DNA of 64,000 nucleotides. Source: Candidatus Accumulibacter sp. ACC003 (lineage in GTDB: Bacteria; Pseudomonadota; Gammaproteobacteria; Burkholderiales; Rhodocyclaceae). Both the position numbers and the translations under genes were made by a program. The notes under the pieces are model-generated. The model saw only the letters and a program-made list of their open reading frames with translations. It was not told the origin of the DNA and ran no database searches. Of this stretch, positions 17,115 through 28,408 are shown piece by piece (within the stretch, counting starts at the first letter, position 1; every line of letters starts with the position of its first letter). Where the stretch lies: contig NZ_CAJQTX010000011.1 in assembly GCF_907163085.1 (NCBI RefSeq), positions 327,599 to 391,598 of the forward strand. Reading direction: 5' to 3'.

Positions 17115-18256
17115 TTCTATCTCCAACTGAGGTCGACAGAATATCGGAAAGCATTTACCACTGCACGAACCTCGTTACAGCATTTTTCGTCTCGGAGTCC
17201 GCTCATGGAGATACACGAAAAGTATCCAGACTCAGCGCCTTAGCCGATTTCTGGCGCTGTCAAACTGTAGGTACGCACTCATTCAACAAGCCCTAAACGA
17301 AACGCAGATCAAGGTCATTAGGCTGTTCACCGCATGATTCGGCGATCGCGTGAATTGCGCAGCAAGCTTAGAGCTTACCGTCTTGTCATTGATACTCGCG
17401 CTGACCCGCCGCCAGGGGCGTAGGAGTTGCTCTCCATGGGCTGGCGTCGAAAAAGCGATCACATTGATTGAGTGTTGTTGGCGAGCTGCCGATAAGCGCG
17501 TCGCCTATTGTCCCTTGTCCCCTGCAGACATTCTAGGATCACCAGGGGGAAAGTGCCAGTCTGTTTTTGCTGTTTTTCGACGCGTCATCTGATGCCCATT
17601 GTCGGCCGTCTGAGTGCCCTAAGCGCGTTAGCTCGAATGCCGCGTTGCGACCTTCAAGCTATGTCGACTCCGCTGCTGACAGGCGCCGCCTTCCGCATTG
17701 AAGTTTGCTGGACTGGTGGCGAGCAAAGCCCCTTGGCTTGCTCTCGCCCAGGAACGGCGCGATGCACCGACAAGCTAGCGAAGCCGGCTTTCGCCTGGAC
17801 GCTCTCGTCGGCACAATCCCCGGTTCGTTCTCGACAAAGTGCGGCGGCTTATCGAGGAAAACGAAGCGCGCATCGCGCGCGGCGACGGCGGGCCTCTCTG
17901 TTGGTCGACGAGTGATTACAATCTGCTGGCATTGCCGCAAGCGCTGCCGGCCGTCGAGGCGATCGGCGCCGTCACATGCCTGCTGGCTATCGAGGGCGAT
18001 ATGAGAATTTGGCTTGCCAGACCGTCGGCCTTGCTGCAGCAGCGATTATCGGAACAGCAGCGAGTCGGCAGCCAAGAAAAAGCGCGTGCGCAAGGCCATT
18101 CGCCAGGTCGGCCGACTCTGCCGTGAGTTCGCCCACGTTGCCACAGCCGGGGCCGCTTTTTGTAGTGGCGCTCGGAGTTAATTGACATTCACAACGGTGC
18201 GGGTAGATACTCGCGACGCGTTTTCCCTGGTCCCCAACTGCGAAGGAGAAGCTCTC
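17115..18256. other. 1.1 kb without a convincing gene
   Basis: Contains several short frames. The best is on the plus strand at about 17839-18126 (MRRLIEENEARIARGDGGPL, CWSTSDYNLLALPQALPAVE), which starts without a ribosome site and reads like the middle of a decayed gene. Just after it another frame encodes a basic stretch (AAKKKRVRKAIRQVGRL). I read the region as remnants of one or more lost genes. Confidence 0.45.
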
Positions 18257-18724
18257 ATGACTCAGAATATGATCTCGATATCGTTTAGCGCCGATGATCT
18301 CGCCACCATTCACGCGGCGGTCGGGACGCTGGAAGAGAAATTGGCCGGGCTTATTGAACTCTCGGTCGATGAGCGGCGCGGCCTCAACAAGATGGGCGAC
18401 AAGACCGAAGCGGCGTGCCGCCAGACGCTGATCGTTCTCGCCCAGAATCGGCAGATTCTGCCGCCGAGTTTTGATTTCGCCGAAGCCGAACGCGATCTCG
18501 CCGCGTTCGATCAACTGCGACCGCTTGCCGTGCGCATCAAGCAGCTGGCTGAGCGGGTCGCCGACACCGAGATGGCATTGGGCAGCGATATCCTGAGCTC
18601 GGCGCTCGAGGGCTATGCCATAGCCAAGGCAGCCGGCAAGGGCGCGGCGCTCGACGTGATGCGCGAATCAATGAGCGCGCGCTATGGCCACCGCCGCAAG
18701 GCCAGCAAGCCAGCCGCCATCTGA
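18257..18724 (+). CDS. Small conserved-looking hypothetical protein
   Basis: A 155-aa soluble protein of unknown function. The ATG at 18257 has a strong AAGGAGAA at 18243-18250; an upstream in-frame start lacks one. The N-terminus (MTQNMISISFSADDLATIHA) precedes a helical domain (ELSVDERRGLNKMGDKTEAA, CRQTLIVLAQNRQILPPSF). A second helical half follows (ALGSDILSSALEGYAIAKAA). I recall similar short proteins in other environmental bacteria but cannot assign a role. No operon partner is evident. Confidence 0.72.
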   Translation: MTQNMISISFSADDLATIHAAVGTLEEKLAGLIELSVDERRGLNKMGDKTEAACRQTLIVLAQNRQILPPSFDFAEAERDLAAFDQLRPLAVRIKQLAERVADTEMALGSDILSSALEGYAIAKAAGKGAALDVMRESMSARYGHRRKASKPAAI

Positions 18725-18951
18725 ACGGCGTGTGGCTCTGTAAACGCGCGCGCCGGCCGCAGCAAGCCGGCGCGCGAGCGTCGAAGCCCTTACGGTGACC
18801 GTCCGACACGCCGCCTTGACTCGCGAAGCGATGACTTTAAGTCAAGATCACTGACAGCTGATTGCCGGAGGAATGAAACTCGGTCTTTGAGACTAGCCGC
18901 TGACTATCGGAGTCACGAACCTGACTCTTTGCAAGGCACGGTTGAGGTGCA

Positions 18952-19308
18952 GAGCTATGAGCTTGAGGTTCAGAGCTTCGAAGTCAAGGCTCAGAGCTTC
19001 GAAGTCAAGGCTCTGAGCTTCGAAGTCAAGGCTCTGAGCTTCGAATTCAAAGCTCAGAGCTTCGAAGTCAAGGCTCTGAGCTTCGAAGTCAAGGCTCAGA
19101 GCTTCGAAGTCAAGGCTCTGAGCTTCGAAGTCAAAGCTCTGAGCTTCGAAGTCAAAGCTCTGAGCTTCGAAGTCAAGGCTCTGAGCTTCGAAGTCAAGGC
19201 TCTGAGCTTCGAAGTCAAGGCTCTGAGCTTCGAAGTCAAGGCTCTGAGCTTCGAAGTCAAAGCTCTGAGCTTCGAAGTCAAGGCTCAGAGCTTCGAACTT
19301 GAGTCGGC
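18952..19308. repeat. 17-unit 21-bp tandem array, open on both strands
   Basis: Seventeen head-to-tail 21-base units, 15 nearly identical and one degenerate unit at each end. Each unit is GAGCTTCGAAG followed by TCAAGGCTCT; variation is confined to a few positions (A/G in AAGG, A/T at the end). The plus strand reads (FEVKALS)n and the minus strand (SLDFEAQ)n or (SKLRALT)n, with no stop through the array on either strand. TTCGAA makes every unit partly palindromic. A GGAGGAATG at 18868-18875 lies upstream but opens a five-codon frame that stops at once, so I do not call a gene. Confidence 0.9.
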
Positions 19309-19354
19309 GAGCCTCGTGCAGCCGTCTAGCCGTCATTACGTGTCGAGAGATCGC

Positions 19355-19450
19355 GAATCTTGCAAGTCGTCACCGTCCCCTTCACTGGTGCCGCGCCTTT
19401 CGGCTTGCACGCCGGAATCATTCACCGGGCAGCGAGCCGGCTGGCTGATT
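19355..19450 (+). repeat. Dispersed intergenic repeat, copy 3 (partial)
   Basis: Matches the first half of copy 2: GCAAGTCGTCACCGTCCCC, then GGCTTGCACGCCGGAATC, then TTCACCGGGCAGCGAGCCGG. The hairpin tail is missing. It sits directly upstream of the 510-aa protein gene and ends next to its probable -10 box. Confidence 0.7.
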
Positions 19451-19454
19451 TCGC

Positions 19455-19460
19455 TATAAT
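19455..19460 (+). promoter_or_regulatory. Probable -10 box (TATAAT) for the 510-aa protein gene
   Basis: A consensus TATAAT 37 bases before the ATG at 19498. No good -35 lies at the correct distance. Its position argues against a longer protein starting at 19360. Confidence 0.45.
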
Positions 19461-19497
19461 CGATTGCCAGGAATCACCAAACTACTATCGGACTGGT

Positions 19498-21030
19498 ATG
19501 GGCACTTCGACTTCTCTCGTCGCAGATCACTACTGCGTCAGCCATATTTCCGCGGCAACGATTCCCGGCTCGCGCCTGAGCACTATCCTCGCGCGCATGC
19601 ATCAGGGGCACCCACTAACGAAATTCGCGCTGGACTTCCTGCGGGAGCAGGGTCTTCCCGGCCTTTTGCGACTGGCCTGCGGCGAGATCACCCACGAGGC
19701 TTACCTCGCTGAGCTCGACGCCGACTGTTTGAAAGAAAACCAGGCCGCGAAGGCGGCGCATCAAGCCAGGGAAGCCGAGGCGCAGGCACGTGAAGCCCAC
19801 TACCTTCCCCGCAGGACCGACTACCTGGCTCGCAGGAGCAAGTATCTGGCCGCCAAGGTGGCCTCAGAAGCGGAGTGGGAAGCTTCGCGCCCGCTCCGGC
19901 GCCAGCGCGAGCGGGAGGCCAGTGAAGCCGTTCTTAAGGCGCAAAGGGCTCGCCAGGCCGAATGGAAAGCACAGCGTGAATGCAATTCCAGACTGGCCGC
20001 CGCCGCTTACCAGGCGCGTGCGATGACTGCCGATTACGCCGCGCCGACTGCCGACGAGATCGCTCGTCACTTCCAGCTGAGCCACATTTCCGGTGTGCTT
20101 TGTCCACCCATGAGCGACATTCTGGACGCTCTCTTCGAGGGCCGACCGCTAAGCGATGATCAACTCAGCGAGCTCAAGAACAAGGCACCCGACGAGCTTT
20201 ACCGGCTCGCGTTTGGTCAACTGAGCTTCGACGCATACATCGGGCCAGCAAAAACCGCCGCGGCCGAGTTGGCCGCGCGCAAGCACAAAGAGGAGGCCGC
20301 CGAGGCCGCCCGCATCGCTCGCGAAAGCGACCCCGAGTACATCGCGATGATGCAGGAGCAAAGCTTGTACAGAAAATATGGGGTAGCGCTGACCGATAAG
20401 TCATTGATGCCACGAATGACCAAGCTGCTCCAACAGATCGATGGCGGTAAGCGCCTGCCCCAAGACGAGCTTGTCTGGCTCGGCACCGAAGCCAAAGATC
20501 TCTTCACGAAGCCAATTCGGGACGCTTACCATCTTCTCGAAGCAGAATTCCATGCCGACCAGTATCGCCGTAGCGGCGATCCCTGGCAGGTCGTCAACGC
20601 CAGCGGGCACTACCGGAAGTGCAAGCGCCCAGAGACCGCGCTCGAACTGCTTGAGAGCCTTGCACTTGATCGCCTAAAGCAGCCAAAGCTTCGCTCCGCC
20701 GTGCTCACCACTCACGGTGGGGTGATGCGCGACCTCAATCGACGGCCCGAAGCGATTCAGATGGGTGAGACGGCGCACTCCCTGATGCCTCGCGATTATC
20801 GCCCGTGCACTTTGCTTGGCGCCGTGCACATGGAGCAAGGCGACTTTGAACGTGGTCACGCATGGTATGAAAAAGCGCGAGAGCGCGGCGCAACCGAAAA
20901 GAGCATCGATTCAGAACTGCGAAGCATCTATCACCGGCTGGATGCGGATGGCCGCGAGGCCATGAAGCGCTTTTTGCTGGCCGAAGATCCGCATCGATAT
21001 GGTTGGTTAAACACGACGCGAAAAGAATAG
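19498..21030 (+). CDS. Unknown 510-aa protein with three copies of a ~65-residue domain and a TPR-like C-terminus
   Basis: Not recognised. The ATG at 19498 follows a TATAAT and avoids coding through the repeat element. I see three related segments at residues ~10-75 (HYCVSHISAATIPGSRLSTI ... HQGHPLTKFALDFL ... CGEITHEAYL), ~185-250 (HFQLSHISGVLCPPMSDILD ... EGRPLSDDQL ... GQLSFDAYI) and ~290-350 (YRKYGVALTDKSLMPRMTKL ... GGKRLPQDELVWL). Long Arg/Ala/Glu coiled-coil linkers join the first two. Residues ~365-470 look like TPR helices (HYRKCKRPETALELLESLAL; MEQGDFERGHAWYEKARERG). It is 121 bases upstream of the SIR2-STAND gene in the same direction, so a functional link is plausible but not shown. 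Confidence 0.75.
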   Translation: MGTSTSLVADHYCVSHISAATIPGSRLSTILARMHQGHPLTKFALDFLREQGLPGLLRLACGEITHEAYLAELDADCLKENQAAKAAHQAREAEAQAREAHYLPRRTDYLARRSKYLAAKVASEAEWEASRPLRRQREREASEAVLKAQRARQAEWKAQRECNSRLAAAAYQARAMTADYAAPTADEIARHFQLSHISGVLCPPMSDILDALFEGRPLSDDQLSELKNKAPDELYRLAFGQLSFDAYIGPAKTAAAELAARKHKEEAAEAARIARESDPEYIAMMQEQSLYRKYGVALTDKSLMPRMTKLLQQIDGGKRLPQDELVWLGTEAKDLFTKPIRDAYHLLEAEFHADQYRRSGDPWQVVNASGHYRKCKRPETALELLESLALDRLKQPKLRSAVLTTHGGVMRDLNRRPEAIQMGETAHSLMPRDYRPCTLLGAVHMEQGDFERGHAWYEKARERGATEKSIDSELRSIYHRLDADGREAMKRFLLAEDPHRYGWLNTTRKE

Positions 21031-21151
21031 GGCTCAGACCATAATAACAGCGCCGACAACCCTGGTTTTCTCCTGGTTGCGTGGCGTTCCCGCTTGCGCA
21101 CACCGGATTGCGAGAAACGGTACAATCGAACATCATCTATGAAAGTCCGCT

Positions 21152-23596
21152 ATGCCTATCGAGTTATCCCGTCTCGCTTCCGAGATCGACCCAGCTCAAA
21201 CCGTCCTGTTCTTCGGTGCAGGTGCGAGCATTCCGTCTGGCGCGCCGTCCGTCGAAAAACTTATCAGCGTGCTTGAGGCCTTACTAGGCGAGCAATGTGA
21301 TGGCTACACGCTTCGTGAATTTACTGGAATTCTAGAAGACAAATACTCGCGGAGGCAACTCATTGAAGCCTTGCGCAAACCATTTGGGTCCCTCCGGCCC
21401 ACAGGGAGCCTACTTAACCTTCCTTTATACAAGTGGAAGGCGATTTACACGACGAACTACGAAACGCTGATTGAGCAATGCTACAAAAAGTCCGAGGCCC
21501 CGTTGGAGGTTTATGAGTCGAATTTTGACTTTACTGTCCACGGACATCCTGATGCCGTCAAGCTTTTCAAGTTGCACGGCTCAATCAATAAGGACGTTTG
21601 CGACGGGAATGCTGCTCGCATTGTTCTTACAGATAACGACTATGATCATACTCAAACGTTTCGAGAAACTCTTTATGACCGTTTACGTGCCGACGTAAGC
21701 AGCGCTAACCTAGTAGTCATCGGGCATTCTCTAGCGGATGAGCATATTCGCGAAATCGCCAATCGTGCAGCAGAAATTGCCGGCAAGGCAGGTGGTATCA
21801 GCCGAATTACACTCCTCATGTATACGCACGATGCCAATCGCGCAACGCTCTGGGAAAAGCGGGGTATTCGTGTTTGCTTCGGCGGCCTCGACGAGTTCTT
21901 CGCAGCCATCGCAAGCAAGCTGCCGGCAACGTTTCCTGTGTATAGCGCAACAGGGCATCTGTTCGATCATCGCCCGGGATTGTGGCCAGTAACCATCGAT
22001 GTGGCCCACGCCGTCTGTTGTGAGAGCAATTCGGCAAGGATGTTTAATGGCTGGCCAGCGACTTACGCCGACATTCACGCGGGGCTAACGTTCAGCCGGA
22101 ACGTCGTTCCAGAAATCGTAAAATTTCTTGATGGTGGACAGCTATGCGTCGTTATCCTCGGCGCAGGTGGTATGGGGAAGACTACTGCTGCTCGCCAGGC
22201 ACTACTGAGCTTGAGAGAGCGGGGTCATTTCGGCTGGGAGCACAAGAACGATTTCCAGCTGCAGGTAAATGACTGGATCTCAGTTGCCCAAGCGATGCGC
22301 TCCCAGGATGCCAAGGGCGTGTTATTCATCGACGATGCGCATTCTCACCTCCATGAGATCAGTCAGTTACTCGACGCTCTTTACGCCGAGCGGCTCGGCA
22401 CGCTGAGGCTCGTTCTTGCCACTAGCCGTAACCATTGGAACCCACGTGTCAAGTCAGTTGTTGTTCATAGAGCCGGTCGCGAATTCGGCATGGGACGCCT
22501 GCGACCGGCGGAGATCGATGGGTTGCTCAACCTCGTTGAGTCTAACCCGTGTGTGCGGGCGCTAGTCGGCGACGATTTCAGTGGCTTCTCGCGCTTCGAG
22601 AAACGCAGGCGACTAACAGTGCGCTGCGAGTCCGAGACTTTCGTATGCATGAAAAATATATTTTCAACCGAAAAATTTGATGACATCATATTGCGCGAGT
22701 ATGCTGCACTCCGTCCCGAGCTTCAAGAGATATATCGCTTCGTGGCCGCCATGGAGAGTTCTGGCATCCGTGTACACCGCCAACTCGTGATCCGCCTGCT
22801 TGGCATACCTGTGATGAGTATTGCCGCGATACTCGATAACCTTACCGATATTGTCAGTGAGTATCCTATCGACCCGCGAGAGGGAATTTATGGTTGGCGC
22901 GGCCGCCACAACGTCATCGTCGGGATCCTGACGCGCTACAAGTTCCACGACACTGGTCAGATCATCGAGCTTTTTGATAAGGTTATCGACTCGATATCGC
23001 CAACCTACGACATAGAAGTGCGAACTATTCGGGAAATGTGTAACCTCGAGACCGGTCTATCGCGAATTCAGGACAAGGGAATGCAGAATCGGCTGCTACG
23101 CAAGATGATCTCAATTGCACCCGGCGAGCGCGTTCCTCGTCATCGCCTGATCCGCAATATGATCGAAATGGGTGAGTTTGAGAAATCGGACGCGGAAATC
23201 CGCATCTACGAAAAGGACTTCCGCCGCGACCACACGATTGCGCGCTACAGGATAAAGCTCCTAATGTGCCGAGCGATCTACACACCTGGTATCCTGCTTG
23301 AGGATCGTGTCGCCATACTCAACCAAGCCAAGGATGCCGCCCTTCAGAGTATATCGCGAATCCAGAACCAGAACCACAGGCACCTACTTGCCGCCTATTG
23401 TGAGATAGGGATCGAGATGCACCGACTTACTAGTAAATACAGCATCTACGACGACGCCATGAAGCTTCTGAAGGCGTCAGAGGCCGAGATTGGCGACCCA
23501 GAGATTAGTAGGACAATACGGCACTATGAACGGAGAATGGCTGGGCAGCCGGATGAAACAGAGCATGATTCCACACCCGAGCTCACTTACCCTTGA
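21152..23596 (+). CDS. SIR2 domain-STAND NTPase protein, candidate anti-phage NADase
   Basis: 814 aa. Residues 1-270 form a SIR2-like NAD-consuming domain: FFGAGAS (20-26), TTNYE with N102 (100-104), KLHGS with H142 (140-144) and a GHSLAD motif. Asn and His are the residues used for NAD cleavage in ThsA-like proteins. A P-loop NTPase follows: Walker A GAGGMGKTT (337-345) and Walker B VLFIDDAH with D394-D395, then LATSR as a sensor. The C-terminal ~270 residues are helical, probably the ligand-sensing part. SIR2-STAND proteins (Avs5-like and relatives) abort phage infection by depleting NAD; I infer that role here. It is less GC-rich than flanking chromosomal genes. Confidence 0.88.
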   Translation: MPIELSRLASEIDPAQTVLFFGAGASIPSGAPSVEKLISVLEALLGEQCDGYTLREFTGILEDKYSRRQLIEALRKPFGSLRPTGSLLNLPLYKWKAIYTTNYETLIEQCYKKSEAPLEVYESNFDFTVHGHPDAVKLFKLHGSINKDVCDGNAARIVLTDNDYDHTQTFRETLYDRLRADVSSANLVVIGHSLADEHIREIANRAAEIAGKAGGISRITLLMYTHDANRATLWEKRGIRVCFGGLDEFFAAIASKLPATFPVYSATGHLFDHRPGLWPVTIDVAHAVCCESNSARMFNGWPATYADIHAGLTFSRNVVPEIVKFLDGGQLCVVILGAGGMGKTTAARQALLSLRERGHFGWEHKNDFQLQVNDWISVAQAMRSQDAKGVLFIDDAHSHLHEISQLLDALYAERLGTLRLVLATSRNHWNPRVKSVVVHRAGREFGMGRLRPAEIDGLLNLVESNPCVRALVGDDFSGFSRFEKRRRLTVRCESETFVCMKNIFSTEKFDDIILREYAALRPELQEIYRFVAAMESSGIRVHRQLVIRLLGIPVMSIAAILDNLTDIVSEYPIDPREGIYGWRGRHNVIVGILTRYKFHDTGQIIELFDKVIDSISPTYDIEVRTIREMCNLETGLSRIQDKGMQNRLLRKMISIAPGERVPRHRLIRNMIEMGEFEKSDAEIRIYEKDFRRDHTIARYRIKLLMCRAIYTPGILLEDRVAILNQAKDAALQSISRIQNQNHRHLLAAYCEIGIEMHRLTSKYSIYDDAMKLLKASEAEIGDPEISRTIRHYERRMAGQPDETEHDSTPELTYP

Positions 23597-23986
23597 GCAG
23601 GGCCTTTACCTCCATGTTTCGTGGGTGGCTATTTAAAATGTTGAATGAATGCTATCGCTAGAAGTACTCACCCTACGTGCAATGGGTGGCGCCACATCAG
23701 ATAGGTGGCTTGCATAACGTGAAATGCGGATGGTTCATATGGGACGGATCTTACAGTAAGGCGATTGCCAAATCGGCCCTTCGCCGCGAATTTTAGCTCG
23801 ATATTCGGTTATGGACTCATGCCGGCCGCTGACGTCAATGGGCATCAACGGCAGCTAAGAACAATAAGTATGAGCATAATAGGCAGACCACGTTTCAGAA
23901 TATTTGTACCGAAACCGTTGTCTGTCCATCTTTCCCCCGGAAAAGTCTTCGGAGGAAATTTCGGCAAAGCAAGAAAGCCGCCGCAA
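23597..23986. other. Intergenic region, no gene recognised
   Basis: 390 bases downstream of the SIR2-STAND gene. Only a short plus-strand frame without ribosome site is present. It carries one arm of a direct repeat (23898-23914) whose other arm is at 24583-24599. Confidence 0.45.
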
Positions 23987-24599
23987 TCAGCACCCCAGCG
24001 CAAACCGCTGATCCATTAGCTTCCTTCGTTCCTCGGTTAGATAGTCGCCCAGCTGGGCTGAATGAGGCTGTCGTAACTCCGAGTCCTTGGTGGCGATCGT
24101 GGCGTCAATCCATTCGCATTGATTCGCCTTGGTTTGACTCGCCATTCTCGCGTGTGCTTGGCTCTGGTTTTTGCTGGCGATTTCTGCGTGTAGTCGAGCG
24201 CGTTCTTGAGATTTTTCCGCTTCGACGTTCTCGACCTGCTGGTCGAAAGTCATTCTATCCGGCACGGTCCAATTCCGGACACTGACCCCCTTGCTCTGAG
24301 AACAGTAGTTGTTGGAGAGGAAATTGCTCCCGTCGTAGGCGCGGCATTCGTAGAGGGTAGCAGCGTAAGTGGAGAAGCTGTAGAGCATTAATGGTGCGGT
24401 AAGTAGGCGATGTAATGAGATCATTGTCATTCTCGGATTGGACAGTGTTCGGATAATTGCCGCTCTTGAAAAACACGCTTTGTAGCGCTGAGTTATTTTC
24501 CGCTGTGGTGGGCGAAGAAAGACGACGCTGGTGCGCATTTCTGGCGTGATGGAGTGAACATACAGGTGGCAGACTACGTTGCGAATATTAGTACCGAAA
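23898..24599. repeat. 17-bp direct repeats flanking the small secreted-protein gene
   Basis: GAATATTTGTACCGAAA at 23898-23914 and GAATATTAGTACCGAAA at 24583-24599, 16 of 17 identical, with weaker matching on both sides (ACGTT before; CG..GT..TGTC after). They enclose the gene at 23987-24430. They may mark a small inserted cassette or a duplicated regulatory site. Confidence 0.4.
23987..24430 (-). CDS. Small secreted protein of unknown function
   Basis: 147 aa with a signal peptide (MTMISLHRLLTAPLMLYSFS, cleavage near TYAA). The mature part begins LYECRAYDGSNFLSNNYCSQ and contains further cysteines (QCEWIDA, C-terminal GC), so disulfides in the periplasm are likely. The middle is a charged helix (FDQQVENVEAEKSQERARLH). 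I know similar short 'C-x-Y ... C' secreted proteins in betaproteobacteria but no function. The ATG at 24424 is an alternative start. It is flanked by short direct repeats. Confidence 0.7.
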   Translation of the reverse strand: MTMISLHRLLTAPLMLYSFSTYAATLYECRAYDGSNFLSNNYCSQSKGVSVRNWTVPDRMTFDQQVENVEAEKSQERARLHAEIASKNQSQAHARMASQTKANQCEWIDATIATKDSELRQPHSAQLGDYLTEERRKLMDQRFALGC

Positions 24600-24630
24600 G
24601 CGCGTTTTGTCACCGCTTCTTGTCACCATA

Positions 24631-25530
24631 TCACGGGCGCACCGCATCTCTCAACGCGGCACCAATTCTCGCGATGGCCTGATTGCTCGCTTGCATGGAC
24701 GCGCTGGTTTGCGTGACGTAGATGCCAACAACCAGCGCTTGCTTTGATGGCGGCCAGATCACGGCGACTATCGAGCGAGAGCCGTAGCCACCAGCGCCTG
24801 TTTTGTCGGCAATTTTCCAGTCGGCTGGCAGTGCGGCGCGCAACAAGGCGTCGGCGACTTGGTCGTCGAGCATCCATTGTTTCAGTTCAGCTCTGGAGCG
24901 AGCCGACAAGGCGTCGCCAAGAAGAATTTTTCGTAAGCTTTCGACGATAGCGTCGGGCGTGGTGGTGTCGTGTTCGTCGCCCGGCCTTGCTTCGTTCAAG
25001 TCGGGCTCGTGGTGATCAATCCGGGTTTTTTTATCGCCGATCGATCGCATGTAGGCGGTGAATCCGCTCGTCCCACCAATGGCATCCAGGACGACGTTGG
25101 CTGCGGTGTTGTCGCTATAACTTACCGCAGCATGGCAAAGCTCGCGCAATGTCATGGTTTTGGGGGCCAGCGATTTCTCGGTGATTGGCGAATACGTGAC
25201 CAGCATCTGCTTGCGAATCGATACGGTTTGATCGAGTGCGATAGACTCTCGATCCACCTTCGCCAGAAATGCGGCGCAACTGAATGCCTTGTGGGTGCTA
25301 TTCAGCGGAAAGCGCTCGTTGCCCCGGTATTGCCAGGTCTCGCCGGTATTGGCGTCGAACACGGCCATGCCTACTCTGGCTTGCAAGAGTTTCTCTTCAG
25401 CCTGCACCGCTTCGGTCAGCTTTGCGGTGTCGAGTGCGGACGCTGCAGTAGCAAAAGAAGACGCACAAACACATGCAAGCGCGATGAGCACGATACGATG
25501 AGTCTTGGTATTCAAGTCTACGTTCTCCAT
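24631..25530 (-). CDS. Class A beta-lactamase (CARB/PSE-like)
   Basis: 299 aa, periplasmic serine beta-lactamase. The signal peptide is THRIVLIALACVCASSFATA. Catalytic elements are complete: S78-T-H-K81 (Ambler S70xxK73), S139-D-N (S130DN), E175 in HEPDLNEA (E166 loop) and K243-T-G (KTG). Similarity to carbenicillinases shows in VTYSPITEK, SDNTAANVVLDAIGG, DTTTPDAI and ADKTGAGGYGSRSI. The ATG at 25530 gives MENVDL; a TTG at 25515 lies 9 bases after GGAG and may be the true start. No ampR-like regulator is adjacent. It lies at the edge of a low-GC island, consistent with acquisition. Spectrum cannot be deduced. Confidence 0.9.
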   Translation of the reverse strand: MENVDLNTKTHRIVLIALACVCASSFATAASALDTAKLTEAVQAEEKLLQARVGMAVFDANTGETWQYRGNERFPLNSTHKAFSCAAFLAKVDRESIALDQTVSIRKQMLVTYSPITEKSLAPKTMTLRELCHAAVSYSDNTAANVVLDAIGGTSGFTAYMRSIGDKKTRIDHHEPDLNEARPGDEHDTTTPDAIVESLRKILLGDALSARSRAELKQWMLDDQVADALLRAALPADWKIADKTGAGGYGSRSIVAVIWPPSKQALVVGIYVTQTSASMQASNQAIARIGAALRDAVRP

Positions 25531-28215
<2,685 letters not shown>

Positions 28216-28408
28216 ATCCTGATCGGGACCGTGGCTGCCGGCGTCGCTGAGCAGGTGGTGCGGCGATGCCTGGCGCCGGGTAGCGGCGGCTCAGGCGCGA
28301 AAATCGACAGCCCCGGACGCCGCGCCGCGTCTCGGCGACTACCAAGGACGGCGGCGGTGGGCGCAGGCACCGACGAGCTCCGGCCTCTTCCTGTAGAATC
28401 CTCGACCC

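Noticed and set aside
17839-18126. 95-aa plus-strand frame
   Set aside because: Reads partly like protein but has no ribosome site and no intact ends; noted as possible remnant only.
18952-19308. Tandem array considered as CRISPR
   Set aside because: Units are contiguous 21-mers with no spacers and no cas genes nearby.
18887-19459. Repeat protein (FEVKALS)n as a real gene
   Set aside because: Only a TTG start without ribosome site; the good GGAGGAATG upstream is out of frame and the minus strand is equally open.
19360-19497. Longer N-terminus for the 510-aa protein
   Set aside because: It would translate the dispersed repeat and include the TATAAT box.
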